Numbered from the stretch's first letter, positions 44,436-52,620 are shown. The stretch: DNA of 64,000 bases from RGIG6919 sp045531905 (GCA_045531905.1 JAZSEY010000020.1:62001-126000), one strand, 5' to 3'. Numbers and translations: made by a program. Notes: generated from the sequence alone by a model not told the origin.

Positions 44436-45266
44436 ATGAACAAGCTAGATTTACAGAAAAAAGCTGTTGAAGTTCGCAAGGGTATCGTTTCTTCTGTACA
44501 CAGTGCAAAGGCAGGACATCCAGGTGGCTCTTTATCGGCAGCTGACATTTTTACTTATTTATACTTTGAAGAGATGAATATTGACCCTGCGAATCCTAAG
44601 GACGAGAATCGCGACAGATTCGTGTTATCTAAAGGACATACAGCGCCAGGCTTATATTCGGCTTTAGCCAATCGTGGATTTTTCCCAGTAGAGGATTTGT
44701 TGACACTTCGTCATACCGGTTCTTATTTACAGGGACATCCGGATATGAAGCACATTCCAGGTGTGGATATGTCATCAGGTTCGTTAGGACAGGGCTTATC
44801 TGTGGCAGTCGGTATGGCACTTGCTGCAAAGATGTCTGGTAAGGATTACAGAACTTATTGTCTTTGCGGTGATGGTGAGATTCAGGAAGGACAGATTTGG
44901 GAAGCAGCGATGTTTGCCGGTCACAGAAAGTTAGATAATTTAGTAGTCATTGTAGATAACAACAATTTACAGATTGATGGAACTGTAGAAGAAGTATGTT
45001 CTCCATATCCAATCGATGAAAAGTTTACTGCATTTGGTTTCCATGTGATTAATATCAATGGCAATGATTTCGATGAGATTGACAAAGCGTTTGCAGAGGC
45101 TAAGGCAACCAAGGGTATGCCGACAGCGATTGTTGCTCATACTGTTAAGGGTAAGGGCGTTTCCTTCATGGAGAATCAGGCAAGCTGGCATGGTACAGCG
45201 CCAAATGATGAGCAGTATGCTATTGCAATGGAAGAGTTAGGAAAGGTAGGTGACGCATTATGTTAG
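44436..45266 (+). CDS. Transketolase, N-terminal (TPP-binding) subunit
   Basis: 276 residues. The ATG at 44436 is 8 nt after AAAGGA; an ATG at 44430 is in frame. AGHPGGSLSAADI and the TPP/Mg motif GDGEIQEGQIWEAAMFAGHRK through NNNLQIDG are clear. It equals the N-terminal half of full-length transketolase. The C-terminal half is encoded by the next gene, which overlaps by 7 nt. Together they move two-carbon units in the pentose phosphate pathway. The split form is normal in many Firmicutes. Confidence 0.95.
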   Translation: MNKLDLQKKAVEVRKGIVSSVHSAKAGHPGGSLSAADIFTYLYFEEMNIDPANPKDENRDRFVLSKGHTAPGLYSALANRGFFPVEDLLTLRHTGSYLQGHPDMKHIPGVDMSSGSLGQGLSVAVGMALAAKMSGKDYRTYCLCGDGEIQEGQIWEAAMFAGHRKLDNLVVIVDNNNLQIDGTVEEVCSPYPIDEKFTAFGFHVININGNDFDEIDKAFAEAKATKGMPTAIVAHTVKGKGVSFMENQASWHGTAPNDEQYAIAMEELGKVGDALC

Positions 45267-46195
45267 GAGATAAGATTGCAACAAGAGACAGTTATGGTAA
45301 TGCGTTAGTAGCTTTAGGTCAGGAACATGACAATTTAGTTGTGTTAGATGCAGACCTTGCAGCAGCCACAAAGACTGGTATTTTTAAGAAAGCATTTCCA
45401 GAAAGACATATTGATTGTGGTATCGCCGAGGCGAATATGACAGGTATTGCAGCCGGTTTGGCTACTTGTGGTTATGTTCCATTTGCAAGTTCATTTGCTA
45501 TGTTCTCAGCTGGACGAGCATTTGAGCAGGTAAGAAATGCCATCGGTTATCCAAAGTTGAATGTAAAGATTGGTGCAACACATGCAGGTATTTCAGTAGG
45601 TGAGGACGGCGCAACGCATCAGTGTAACGAGGATATCGCTTTGATGAGAACCATCCCTGGCATGGTGATTATCAATCCTAGCGATGATGTAGAAGCAAAG
45701 GCTGCAGTAAAGGCGGCATACGAGCATGTTGGACCTTGCTATTTGAGATTTGGTCGTCTCGCAGTGCCTGTTATCAATGATGAGACAACATATAAGTTTG
45801 AGATTGGTAAAGGCGTAGAGCTTCGCGATGGTAAGGACTTGACAATTATTGCAACAGGTCTTCCAGTGTCTGAGTCATTAGAGGCTGCTAAGATGTTGGC
45901 GGCTGACGGTATTGAAGCACAGGTTATCAATATTCATACCATCAAACCTTTAGATGAGGAAATTGTAGTCGCTGCAGCAAAGAAGACTGGTAAGATTTTC
46001 ACTGTAGAGGAACATTCTATTATCGGTGGACTTGGTAGTGCCGTATCAGAAGTGTTAGCAGAGAAGTGCCCAACAAAGGTTACTCGTATTGGTGTAAGAG
46101 ATACCTTTGGTGAGTCTGGTCCAGCAAAAGAGTTGTTGCACAAGTATGAATTAGATGCAGAGGGCATTTATAAGCAGATTAAGGCAGCACTTTAA
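45260..46195 (+). CDS. Transketolase, C-terminal (pyrimidine-binding) subunit
   Basis: 311 residues. The ATG overlaps the stop of the first subunit, so the two are translationally coupled. DCGIAEANMTGIAAGLATCG carries the TPP-activating Glu. The C-terminal regulatory domain is at ~190-305 (VEEHSIIGGLGSAVSEVL). It works with the upstream subunit. Confidence 0.95.
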   Translation: MLGDKIATRDSYGNALVALGQEHDNLVVLDADLAAATKTGIFKKAFPERHIDCGIAEANMTGIAAGLATCGYVPFASSFAMFSAGRAFEQVRNAIGYPKLNVKIGATHAGISVGEDGATHQCNEDIALMRTIPGMVIINPSDDVEAKAAVKAAYEHVGPCYLRFGRLAVPVINDETTYKFEIGKGVELRDGKDLTIIATGLPVSESLEAAKMLAADGIEAQVINIHTIKPLDEEIVVAAAKKTGKIFTVEEHSIIGGLGSAVSEVLAEKCPTKVTRIGVRDTFGESGPAKELLHKYELDAEGIYKQIKAAL

Positions 46196-46202
46196 AATTT
46201 GA

Positions 46203-46231
46203 TTGACAAACATTTCCCTTGCAGTTACAAT
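46203..46231 (+). promoter_or_regulatory. Promoter of the riboswitch-mntP unit
   Basis: TTGACA (46203-46208), 17 bp, TACAAT (46226-46231); near-consensus. Confidence 0.8.
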
Positions 46232-46237
46232 GAACAT

Positions 46238-46322
46238 ACTGTTTACGAGGGAGTAGTCGGTACATTTTTTAGGAATGTATAATATTATCGACATACTGGT
46301 GGTTAGGCACCCGGTAATATTT
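46238..46322 (+). promoter_or_regulatory. yybP-ykoY-type manganese riboswitch
   Basis: GGGAGTAG (46249-46256), the conserved L1 of the class, is followed by a helix (TACATT/AATGTA), then ACATACTGG matching the L3 region, then a GGTG-GTTAG-GCACC hairpin. It lies between a strong promoter and an intrinsic terminator, directly before mntP, the classic target of this Mn2+-sensing RNA. Mn2+ binding would be expected to prevent termination and switch on efflux. The outer P1 helix was not resolved by eye. Confidence 0.75.
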
Positions 46323-46329
46323 TAAATGA

Positions 46330-46377
46330 TGAGACTTGAAGACGGCTTATTTTGGCTGTCTTTAGGTCTCTTTTTCT
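46330..46377 (+). terminator. Riboswitch-controlled terminator before mntP
   Basis: GAGAC...AAGAC and GTCTT...GTCTC form a two-part stem (46331-46370) followed by TTTTTC. It stands 70 bp before the mntP start, as expected for a transcriptional switch. Confidence 0.8.
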
Positions 46378-46446
46378 TTGCAATGTAGGACAACATGTGA
46401 ACAATGCTTATTCGTGACAGGATTTGTGAACATAGGAGGCAAAATA

Positions 46447-47010
46447 ATGAATGTATTTGAATTGTTCGTGTTAGCGATTGGGCTGGCCATGGACGCATTT
46501 GCTGTGTCCATTTGTAAGGGATTATCCTTGGGAGAGATTAACAAAAAGCATATGTGCATCGCTGGAGCATGGTTTGGTGGATTTCAGGCCTTGATGCCTG
46601 CAATAGGCTTTTTCTTGGGTAGTTTTTTTGCGAATATCATCACGAAGATAGATCATTGGATTGCATTTGGCTTGCTCACTATTATTGGTGGGAATATGTT
46701 GCTGGAATCATTAGGAAAAGAAGAAGAGGAACTTGATAGTTCCATGACAGCAAAGACCATGTTTGTATTGGCAATCGCCACTAGTATTGATGCTTTAGCA
46801 GTGGGAGTTACCTTTGCATTTATGAAGGTGAATATCTGGATTGCGGTAACCTTTATCGGTGTGGTTACCTTCATTTGTTCCGCAGTAGGTGTGAAGATAG
46901 GCAGCGTCTTTGGTGCGAAATACAAGTCTAAAGCAGAGTTCTTTGGTGGCGTGGTGCTTATTATTATTGGTGCGAAGATATTGCTGGAAGGACTGGGCGT
47001 AATAGCATAA
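46447..47010 (+). CDS. mntP: Manganese efflux pump MntP
   Basis: 187 residues from the ATG at 46447 (AGGAGG upstream). Six TM helices in two repeats of a DUF204 unit: LAIGLAMDAFAVSICKGL near the N terminus and IATSIDALAVGVTFAFM in the second half carry the paired acidic residues. MntP exports Mn2+. The upstream yybP-ykoY-type RNA supports the assignment. Its stop codon lies in the left arm of the palindrome at 47009-47153, which also supplies a T5 end. Confidence 0.94.
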   Translation: MNVFELFVLAIGLAMDAFAVSICKGLSLGEINKKHMCIAGAWFGGFQALMPAIGFFLGSFFANIITKIDHWIAFGLLTIIGGNMLLESLGKEEEELDSSMTAKTMFVLAIATSIDALAVGVTFAFMKVNIWIAVTFIGVVTFICSAVGVKIGSVFGAKYKSKAEFFGGVVLIIIGAKILLEGLGVIA

Positions 47011-47226
47011 AAAGAGTACAAGCGTTACGGCGAGATGCTTTCGCTCGCAAAATACGTAACGGTACATAATTGGTCTGTCACACAAATTTTGTGTGGCAGA
47101 CCAATAAGTACCGACGTATTTTGAGGCTCGCCTCTAACACTTGTACTCTTTTTGTTAGTTGTGCGTGGAATGCATAATTAGCACATGAAACACTAATACA
47201 TTCTATACAACAAAAATAAGATGATG
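47009..47226. repeat. Large palindrome, copy 2 of the dispersed element
   Basis: The outer arms AAAAAGAGTACAAG (47009-47022) and CTTGTACTCTTTTT (47140-47153) are perfect complements. The centre is CACACAAA-TTTTGTGTG. Core blocks CAAAATACGTAACGGTAC (47049-47066) and AAGTACCGACGTATTTTG (47106-47123) match copy 1 in inverted orientation. The tail (47181-47226) holds AACACTAATACATTCTA and AAATAAGATGAT, in the same orientation as copy 1. It separates mntP from the converging WYL gene; the rest up to 47298 shows nothing else. Confidence 0.8.
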
Positions 47227-47298
47227 TTGCATGAACTATATCCCTTTCAGATAACCGTACACACTCTATAAAATATGTATTAACACACATCTTCCTAG

Positions 47299-48258
47299 CT
47301 ATATAAATAGGTGCTTCTGCCTCCGCAATCGCATTTTTACCTGTTCTAGGAACCGTTCATTGCCGAGTACCTCTATCATAGGTCCGAAGGCGAGTATTTC
47401 GATTAGGAGTTCTGTTTCCATTTTCTGATTATAGTAGATGAGACACTCATAAGTGTTGTCATCTATTTTTTTTGTGTTCTTTTCGTAATTGGCAAATTGG
47501 AGCATGGCACGTTCTAATGCATTTCTATCGTTGTGGATTAGGAGTCTGACTGGCTCCTTATAGTAACTTTCTCGAATACTTTTATTGATGTCCGGTAATT
47601 TGTCAACGTATTCTTCTAGTAGGGCAACTTCTTTCATGCGGTCGAGATTGAGAATTTCAACCCGTGCTAAATTGTCTCCCTTTACTGTGCCAAGCAGACG
47701 GAACTTGTCATTTTTGATGGAATATTCTAACCGGCATGGCAGATAATGATGATGTACCCGATGATGTAGTTTTGACTCATACGAAATATCAAGATATTCA
47801 CGCTTTTCGATTGCTGTTATAATGGTGCGAAAATGCCGAATATAGTCAGCGTCCTCGTAAGGGTCTCTATTGGTGTAACGGTCATAATAGTAAAAGTCCC
47901 CAGTTTGCCATAAAGGCACGACATCTTGAAATATCTGCAACAACGCTTCTATATCTGCTGTATCTAGGAATAATGGCATTTTGGAATCTAGAAGAATTGT
48001 TTTTATATATGCTTGTTGTAACTTAGTAAGTGGTACATAAAAGTTCTCGGACAGCTTGGAAACATAAATATCATCATCCCGGTGAAAGAAATCCCATTCA
48101 CCCTGAGTTAATTTTGGAATCAGGTAAAGCAGGCTTTCTTCGTAGCCATCATTCTCAATCCGAAGGCGCAAATCTTCCAAAGAGATGGCAGAGTTATCCT
48201 GTAATATGTGTTTCATAATCTGATAATAGCAATTATAGATTTCTGAGAATAATTCCAT
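47299..48258 (-). CDS. WYL domain transcriptional regulator (downstream of pair)
   Basis: 319 residues. An N-terminal ~120-residue helical region with a divergent wHTH precedes a WYL-like domain (~135-245; EKREYLDISYESKL, KFRLLGTVKGDNLARVEILN) and the C-terminal WCX extension (~250-319). WYL domains bind nucleic acid or nucleotides and regulate stress or defence genes. It follows the other WYL gene by 17 bp, and the pair is divergent from rtcB. Confidence 0.82.
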   Translation of the reverse strand: MELFSEIYNCYYQIMKHILQDNSAISLEDLRLRIENDGYEESLLYLIPKLTQGEWDFFHRDDDIYVSKLSENFYVPLTKLQQAYIKTILLDSKMPLFLDTADIEALLQIFQDVVPLWQTGDFYYYDRYTNRDPYEDADYIRHFRTIITAIEKREYLDISYESKLHHRVHHHYLPCRLEYSIKNDKFRLLGTVKGDNLARVEILNLDRMKEVALLEEYVDKLPDINKSIRESYYKEPVRLLIHNDRNALERAMLQFANYEKNTKKIDDNTYECLIYYNQKMETELLIEILAFGPMIEVLGNERFLEQVKMRLRRQKHLFI

Positions 48259-48275
48259 TCTGTGTTCCTTTCCAG

Positions 48276-49508
48276 TTAGATGTCATACATGGCAAACATC
48301 GTTTCCATATCATGATTAAAGGTTTTTTCTAAACACTTAGAATCACATTCCAATTTGAGAATGCGTCCTGTAAATGTCCGAATCCACGGAAGCATTTCGC
48401 CACTGTCAAAAACTTCCGTCTCAAAGGTGTAGGTGTCAGGGGCAATTTTGGTAATCCTGCCACCCTTTCCTTCCCGTTCTAATCGCTCAACAATGTGCAT
48501 TTCTGAGGATTCCCGTATATGTAATGTCAGTTTGATTTTTTCTGTGTGAGTATTTCCGCTGTTTTGAAAAGTAACGCCCCATAAATATCTATGGTTTCTA
48601 TGTAGAGACTCTCTAAGTTCGTCATAGTTTTCCGAAACTTCCAGCATAATAACCTCTTTGACGGCATCTAGACGAAGACAGGTGAAATGTCTGGTGGTTG
48701 TCAGATACATACATAAAAAACGTCTTCCGGTTCTGGTGCTGGTAAATATTTGAAGTGGAACGCCCATCATCGTGCTTTCCTGCCCACTCTTTGAACCGCG
48801 AATCATGGTACGGATATACCTCTTTTTTTGTATGGCTTCCAAAATAACAAGTAATACCTCGTCCTCCAGAGTATGAGCAAAGAAGCTATGTTTTACCCGA
48901 AAAGTATCATTTTGGGCAGAAAGATTATCTAAAATCGTGTTGCCAATGATACCAAAGGGCGCACTGATTTGATAGTGCTTGAGGGCGGCAATCAGCATAG
49001 GATATTTCGCTGCCACATCTGCAAAGTCAGACTCTTTAAAGTAAAGCAAATCTTTTCCGGACTTTTCTTTTCTTAGAAGTCCTTCTTTCGCATAGGCATT
49101 GCATTTTCGGCGAACGGTCTGCACATCAAATACCACATCGTAAGTATTCAAGATTCCATCCGTCAGTTCTTCTGCTGTGAAACCTTCATCATAAGACAGA
49201 TAATCCAGAATATAAAAATGCAATAGGATATCATTGTCTGTAAAACTTTTCGTCTTCCATACGCGATATAAGGGATTGGTGTCTAATAAGTTGCTGTCGA
49301 TGGCAAGAGAAATGTTTTTTCCTTTTTCGGTGTAGTCCTGTTGCACAAATTCACCGAGCCAACTTTCCAAACGGCGACGTTCGTTGTCGTAGGTTCTGGC
49401 ACTTTTTCCTTTGAATTCATCTCGTGTCTTAAATCCATATACAAAGAAGTCACGGACATATTCTCTTGTTTTTGGGAAACTTTTAATTAGTTCTTTAAAT
49501 TCAGACAT
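48276..49508 (-). CDS. WYL domain transcriptional regulator (promoter-proximal of pair)
   Basis: 410 residues. The N-terminal helical part includes an HTH (~115-175, with FDVQTVRRKCNAYAKEGLLR). The WYL-like domain (~225-310; IQKKRYIRTMIRGSKSG, RRFLCMYLTTTRHFTCLRL) and a C-terminal WCX domain (~325-405) follow. SD on the minus strand is AAAGGAG. It is divergent from rtcB across ~200 bp. With its partner it is the likely regulator of the rtcB-slipin unit. Confidence 0.84.
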   Translation of the reverse strand: MSEFKELIKSFPKTREYVRDFFVYGFKTRDEFKGKSARTYDNERRRLESWLGEFVQQDYTEKGKNISLAIDSNLLDTNPLYRVWKTKSFTDNDILLHFYILDYLSYDEGFTAEELTDGILNTYDVVFDVQTVRRKCNAYAKEGLLRKEKSGKDLLYFKESDFADVAAKYPMLIAALKHYQISAPFGIIGNTILDNLSAQNDTFRVKHSFFAHTLEDEVLLVILEAIQKKRYIRTMIRGSKSGQESTMMGVPLQIFTSTRTGRRFLCMYLTTTRHFTCLRLDAVKEVIMLEVSENYDELRESLHRNHRYLWGVTFQNSGNTHTEKIKLTLHIRESSEMHIVERLEREGKGGRITKIAPDTYTFETEVFDSGEMLPWIRTFTGRILKLECDSKCLEKTFNHDMETMFAMYDI

Positions 49509-49709
49509 ATGGGACTCCTTTCATTGGTATTGCTTCATTATAACACAAATGTGCAAAAAACAAAGAAACAACCATTTCGATATTTTTTGTGTTCGCAACT
49601 TTTTTGAAATGCAAATTTTTCCAATAAGGATTATGATGACAACATCACAGAGAACAACTGTGAAAGCAACACGAACATTGCACACGTAAAAAGAAGGAGG
49701 GAGAAGACA
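49509..49709. promoter_or_regulatory. Divergent promoter region between the WYL pair and rtcB
   Basis: On the minus strand TATAAT lies at 49542-49537 for the WYL genes, without a strong -35. For rtcB no consensus promoter stands out, consistent with a regulated one. Reiterated ACACAA/TTGTGT and CAAC/GTTG elements between 49541 and 49680 may be operator half-sites. The rtcB SD is AGGAGGGAG. Confidence 0.4.
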
Positions 49710-50942
49710 ATGTTTGTTATTTACAATGAGAACACAAGATATCCAATTAAGGTATGGTTACAGGATGAAAGTAAACTGGAGGCGTCATGTTTAGAACAGG
49801 CATATCATCTGTCTAACCTTCCATTTATACATAAATGGGTGAGCCTCATGCCGGACACTCATGCAGGAAAGGGAATGCCTATCGGCGGTGTGATTGCTAC
49901 AAAGGATGTGATTATCCCAAATGCTGTGGGTGTGGATATAGGCTGTGGAATGGTATTTACCGCAACCAATATTAAAGTGGCTGACATCAAAGATGTGATG
50001 ACTGGAAATGGAAGTCTCATTCAGGCCATGATTGGCAATTTGATGCGTACTATTCCTCTTGGAACAGAGCGATATGGTAAGCCACAGCTTTCGCAAGTGC
50101 TTGATGTGGCAAAGGAGGAGCTTTACAAATATGAGGCAAATTCGGAATTGCTTCCGTTAATTGATGATGGTTATTATCAGGTGGGAACCCTTGGTGGAGG
50201 CAATCATTTCATTGAGTTACAGGAGGATATGGATGGATACCTTTGTATTATGATTCATTCTGGCAGCCGTCATTTAGGCAAAATGATTTGTGACCATTTT
50301 CACAATATGGCAAGAGAGTTAAATGTGAGATGGCATAGTGCTGTTCCGGAAAACTATCGTCTGGCGTTTTTGCCGGTAGATACAGAGGAAGGAAAGCAAT
50401 ACATAAACTGGATGAATCTGGCTTTAGACTATGCCTTTGAGAATAGAGCCCGAATGATGGAAAAAACTTGTCATGTGGTGAAGGAGTTAATTGAGAAATA
50501 CACCGACATGCAGGTGGTATTCTCAGATGAGATTAACTGTCATCACAATTATGCGGCATTGGAGCATCATTACGATGCAAATGTATGGGTACACCGTAAA
50601 GGTGCTACCAGAGTGCGAGAGGGTGAACTTGCCGTGATCCCAGGAGCGATGGGTTCCTATAGCTACGTGGTGGAAGGTAAAGGAAATCCTGAGTCCTTCT
50701 GCACTTCATCTCACGGTGCAGGCAGAAGTTATTCCAGAAGTGGTGCTATGGCAGCATTCTCTACGGAGGAAGTTATCAATGACTTGAAGGAGCAGGGAGT
50801 CATTCTCGGCAAACGTAAGAAAAATGATGTAGCAGAGGAGTGTCGTTTTGCTTATAAGGATATTGATGAGGTTATGGCACAGCAAACAGATATGGTGAAC
50901 ATTGTCAGAAAGTTAAAGACAGTGGGAGTTGTAAAAGGATAA
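49710..50942 (+). CDS. rtcB: RtcB family RNA ligase
   Basis: 410 residues, the size of the compact bacterial subfamily. MPDTHAGKGMPIGGV, VDIGCGMVF (metal Cys), GTLGGGNHFIEL, IHSGSRHLG and NCHHNYA form the two-metal site. CTSSHGAGRSYSRSGA holds the nucleotidyl-accepting His335. RtcB joins RNA 3'-phosphate or 2',3'-cyclic phosphate ends to 5'-OH ends using GTP, after tRNA or rRNA cleavage. No archease or RtcA gene is seen here. The gene is followed by a tRNA-like RNA and a slipin gene and is divergent from WYL regulators. Confidence 0.95.
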   Translation: MFVIYNENTRYPIKVWLQDESKLEASCLEQAYHLSNLPFIHKWVSLMPDTHAGKGMPIGGVIATKDVIIPNAVGVDIGCGMVFTATNIKVADIKDVMTGNGSLIQAMIGNLMRTIPLGTERYGKPQLSQVLDVAKEELYKYEANSELLPLIDDGYYQVGTLGGGNHFIELQEDMDGYLCIMIHSGSRHLGKMICDHFHNMARELNVRWHSAVPENYRLAFLPVDTEEGKQYINWMNLALDYAFENRARMMEKTCHVVKELIEKYTDMQVVFSDEINCHHNYAALEHHYDANVWVHRKGATRVREGELAVIPGAMGSYSYVVEGKGNPESFCTSSHGAGRSYSRSGAMAAFSTEEVINDLKEQGVILGKRKKNDVAEECRFAYKDIDEVMAQQTDMVNIVRKLKTVGVVKG

Positions 50943-51469
50943 TACCTGCGAGTGTCAGGTTTATCATATAGAAGCGCATTATTTGCGTGGGCATCGGGGA
51001 ACATCCTCTGCTCTGCGGTGCGGGTGTGTGTCACATTGCGTATTCCATAATGCTGTTTCAATCTACGCCTGTAAAGCGTAACTTGTGTTGTCGGTGGTTC
51101 GATTCCACCCCGTAATGGTAGCTCAGTGGGTAGAGCACACAATCATTTAGGTTAGGCGGACCAAATCCGTCAAGAGGATAATTTATGAAAAAGCATCTTT
51201 TCCGTCACGCGACGCAGATTGCATTTTTGTAATTTGAGAACGCACTTGCTTTTTGGTTGATATGAATGAAAAACGACCAGGCGAGGTTATGACAACAAAG
51301 GTAGAAGCCGGTAAATCGTAATGGAAATGATTTCTGTGAGATGAATCGGGGAAAGCCGGAGTCCTCATTGCCTCAAAGGAAGGGCTCATTCATGTTCCGT
51401 CTAAATGGCAAGGACGGAAAGATATACAGGGAAACAATTGTATATTTACATAGAAGGAGGATAAGAACT
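50943..51469 (+). other. 527-bp intergenic region holding structured RNA between rtcB and slipin
   Basis: No protein gene is evident. Positions 50943-51060 contain short hairpins (GCGCA/TGCGT near 50973-50989, GCATC/GGTGC at ~50991-51022). The tRNA-like RNA occupies about 51060-51170. A second structured stretch at ~51300-51420 includes ATGAAT...ATTCAT and the perfect hairpin TTCCGTC (51395-51401)/GACGGAA (51413-51419). An AAGGAGG at ~51454-51460 belongs to the slipin gene. Confidence 0.7.
51060..51170 (+). ncRNA. tRNA-like noncoding RNA with permuted arm order (Y RNA-like)
   Basis: Core 51083-51142. In order: TTGTG (3' strand of an anticodon-type stem), TTGTC (5-nt variable loop), T-arm GGTGG-TTCGATT-CCACC, 9-nt CCGTAATGG, TA, D-arm GCTC-AGTGGGTA-GAGC, A, CACAA (pairs with TTGTG). 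Conserved tRNA bases align: T8, A14, G15 with C48, G18G19, and T54, T55, C56, A58. The acceptor stem is replaced by CC-GTAAT-GG, and the RNA ends open at the anticodon side. Outer pairing CGCCT (51066-51070)/AGGCG (51154-51158) extends the stem; a rival hairpin TACGC-CTGTAAA-GCGTA at 51064-51080 is possible. This resembles the tRNA-like module of bacterial Y RNAs as I recall it. No Ro60 gene lies in the window. Confidence 0.75.
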
Positions 51470-52570
51470 ATGAGAGTGATTATCAAAGACAATGAAGTAG
51501 GATTTGTAACAAAAAATGGTTCCTTTGTGAAGACCATCACATCGGGCAAATATTTCTTCTCAAAAACAATGGGCTATGAAGTTCATGTTGAAGAGATGAA
51601 AGGGGAAGTGACCTGCGAAGATATACCTTATCAGGTACTTGCCAAGGATACATATTTTCAAGAGAATACAGTAAGATTCCAGATTCCGGAGGGATATGCA
51701 GGAATTATCTATGTCAATGACAGAATTTACATGTTCGCTGAAAAGCGGGAGTATGTGTTCTGGAATGTATTTGAGAAATATGATATCCAACTGATTTCCA
51801 TGGAAGATGTGGAAATTGGACCAGATGTATCAAGGCAGATGCTAAGATGCATTCCACGTCAGTACTTTGATTCTTTCATAGTAGATGATGGTGAGGTTTG
51901 CATCCTATACTATGATCAGGTATTTCAAAAGGTGTTACAGCCTGGAACTTACCACTTCTGGAACTATAAGACCCGTGTCTTTGGCCAGGGAGTAAACATG
52001 AAATTGCAAGAACTGAATATTGCTGGACAGGAGATTCTCACAAAGGATAAAATTGGCATTCGAATGAATGTAATCTGTGCTTACAAGGTAATAGACCCAG
52101 TGAATTTGGTTGCGAATATCCAGGACTATGAAGGACAGTTACGCACTCTTGTGCAGATGACTATCAGAGAGTTGGTAGGTAACTATAAACTGGATGAGAT
52201 TCTGGAACAGAAGGAAATGATTTCCAAGGAGTTGTTTGAGATACTCAAAGCGAAGGGGGCTACATATTATGTAGAGTTCCTGAACTCTGGTATTAAGGAC
52301 ATTATCCTACCGGGTGAGGTAAGAGAAATCATGAATTCGGTTCTAGTTGCTGAGAAAATGGCTCAGGCCAATGTCATTTCCAGAAGAGAAGAAGTGGCTT
52401 CTACTCGTTCCCTCTTAAATACAGCGAAGCTTATGGAGGAGAATAAGACCCTTTACAAGTTAAAGGAGCTTGAATACCTCGAGCGAATCTGTGATAAGGT
52501 TGGCGAGATTTCCGTGAATGGCAATGCCGGTCTTATGGAGCAATTAGGTTTGCTTTTAGGTGCCAGATAG
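51470..52570 (+). CDS. Slipin family SPFH/band-7 protein
   Basis: 366 residues from the ATG at 51470 after AAGGAGG. It lacks the usual N-terminal TM; the first ~140 residues form a beta-rich domain (MRVIIKDNEVGFVTKNGSF), then the band-7/SPFH core (~145-285; LNIAGQEILTKDKIGIRMNV, YKVIDPVNLVANIQDYEGQL) and a C-terminal coiled coil (~285-366; AEKMAQANVISRREEVASTR). Slipins form membrane-linked oligomers. Placement with rtcB and WYL regulators suggests a role in the same RNA-damage or stress response. Confidence 0.88.
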   Translation: MRVIIKDNEVGFVTKNGSFVKTITSGKYFFSKTMGYEVHVEEMKGEVTCEDIPYQVLAKDTYFQENTVRFQIPEGYAGIIYVNDRIYMFAEKREYVFWNVFEKYDIQLISMEDVEIGPDVSRQMLRCIPRQYFDSFIVDDGEVCILYYDQVFQKVLQPGTYHFWNYKTRVFGQGVNMKLQELNIAGQEILTKDKIGIRMNVICAYKVIDPVNLVANIQDYEGQLRTLVQMTIRELVGNYKLDEILEQKEMISKELFEILKAKGATYYVEFLNSGIKDIILPGEVREIMNSVLVAEKMAQANVISRREEVASTRSLLNTAKLMEENKTLYKLKELEYLERICDKVGEISVNGNAGLMEQLGLLLGAR

Positions 52571-52578
52571 CGTACAAT

Positions 52579-52620
52579 AAACCCAGAGGTTTTTGAGAGA
52601 AAAAACCTCTGGGGTTTCTC
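52579..52620 (+). terminator. Intrinsic terminator of the rtcB-slipin unit
   Basis: AAACCCAGAGGTTTTT pairs with AAAAACCTCTGGGGTTT around GAGAGA, followed by a CT-rich tract. Confidence 0.8.

Noticed and set aside
44436..46195. Frameshifted full-length transketolase.
   Set aside because: The two halves are complete domains with an ATG overlap and are the normal split form of Firmicutes.
50852..51142. Minus-strand reading frame with a PTELPLRGG-type text.
   Set aside because: This is the usual false translation of reversed T-arm and D-arm sequence; there is no SD or family match.
51083..51160. Two ordinary tandem tRNA genes (3' half of one, 5' half of the next).
   Set aside because: Only 9 nt lie between the T-stem and the TA-D-stem, too few for two 7-nt acceptor strands, and the flanking stem pairs across the unit.
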